Shown: piece by piece, positions 63,700 through 64,000 of the stretch
Layout: each line of letters begins with the position of its first letter
Numbering within the stretch: the first letter of the stretch is position 1
Source of the DNA: Strongylocentrotus purpuratus
Lineage: Eukaryota; Echinodermata; Echinoidea; Camarodonta; Strongylocentrotidae
DNA length: 64,000 bases
Assembly (NCBI RefSeq): GCF_000002235.5
Contig: NW_022145615.1
Span: forward strand, 15,610,712 to 15,674,711
Reading direction: 5' to 3'
Notes under the pieces: generated by a model
Told to the model about the DNA's origin: nothing
The model's database searches: none
The model's input: the letters and a program-made list of their open reading frames with translations, nothing else
Program-made: the position numbers and the translations under genes

Positions 63700-63876
63700 T
63701 GCAGCTCTATCGGTGCATTCAAGGAATAAATCTGGCCAGGTACACCTTGGTGGAGTGTGGCAAATGTAGATAAATGTCTTGCTAAAGAAGCTTAGAGCTG
63801 CGGCAGAAATTTGAACCCTGTACCTTGTGGTGCACAGTATGGAGACTTATCCACTAGACTACAACATCTCTACAAA
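63700..63876 (-). mobile_element. tRNA-derived SINE, 3' body truncated
   Basis: Minus-strand tRNA-like head at 63790-63873 (A box TAGTCTAGTGG; B box GGTTCAAAT) followed by AGCAAGACATTTATCTACAT and CCACTCCACCAAGGTGTACC, parallel to CTTGCCAAAGGATATTAG and CACCTGGGTGGAG in the 36.6 kb SINE. Confidence 0.65.
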
Positions 63877-64000
63877 ATGTAAAACTTTTAAAAGCACGCA
63901 GTGACAAACCCTGCATCGTGCATGAAATAAATTGGCCTTGGACCAATCACTCTGACAGGGTAAGAAACTCAACACTATCGTGTTTACTATCATTAGAGAT
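63877..64000. other. No feature recognised
   Basis: Short AT-rich stretch to the window end. Confidence 0.4.

Overview
The window looks like repeat-dense, AT-rich nuclear DNA from an animal. Evidence is spliced coding DNA with good GT/AG signals, CR1/L2-like non-LTR retrotransposons, tRNA-derived SINEs, TTAA-flanked MITEs, many satellites and microsatellites, and no prokaryotic gene organisation. The mix of elements suggests a marine invertebrate, possibly a deuterostome such as an echinoderm; that placement is inference and weak.

Layout. 1-8.8 kb: tandem copies of a ~1.16 kb repeat rich in TGACGTCA and CG-alternating tracts, with hairpin arrays at its ends; an inverted partial copy lies at 57.1-57.8 kb. 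9.3-10.4 kb: a small inverted-repeat element. 10.7-17.8 kb: a decayed CR1/L2-like LINE preceded by ~650 bp tandem monomers that may be its 5' UTR/promoter. 18-24 kb: short repeats, homopolymer C/G runs, foldbacks and microsatellites. 24.6-27.0 kb: a ~220 bp tandem family and a 1.4 kb palindrome with one arm enlarged by tandem copies. 28.6-30.1 kb: a LINE 3' fragment. 30.2-30.8 and 43.0-43.5 kb: an inverted pair of CCCC-rich minisatellites.

33.36-42.09 kb, minus strand: the only convincing protein gene. Four exons joined in one frame give a 464-residue FLYWCH zinc finger plus MULE transposase-like protein. All three introns are phase 0 and the candidate D-D-E residues are present. Intron 1 (~6.2 kb) is filled with a SINE, two MITEs and simple repeats. 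The last part of exon 4 and its 3' flank are tandemly duplicated (419 bp).

43.5-45 kb: inverted members of the 24.6 kb tandem family, carrying a 54 bp palindrome that has a 7 bp target duplication and an uninterrupted sister site 0.5 kb away. 46-53 kb: LINE 3' ends, a CTGCGGCA foldback, a TTAA MITE with a paralogous empty site, and a possible terminal exon at 52.4-52.6 kb. 53.8-56.0 kb: another MITE copy split by a nested long-inverted-repeat element. 57.8-61.4 kb: two LINE remnants head to head. 61.7-62.6 kb: a purine-rich minisatellite. 63.7-63.9 kb: a SINE.

No operon or pathway is present. The window is mainly a record of serial transposition, satellite growth and palindrome formation around one transposase-derived gene. 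Boundaries of repeats were judged by eye and may be off by tens of bases.
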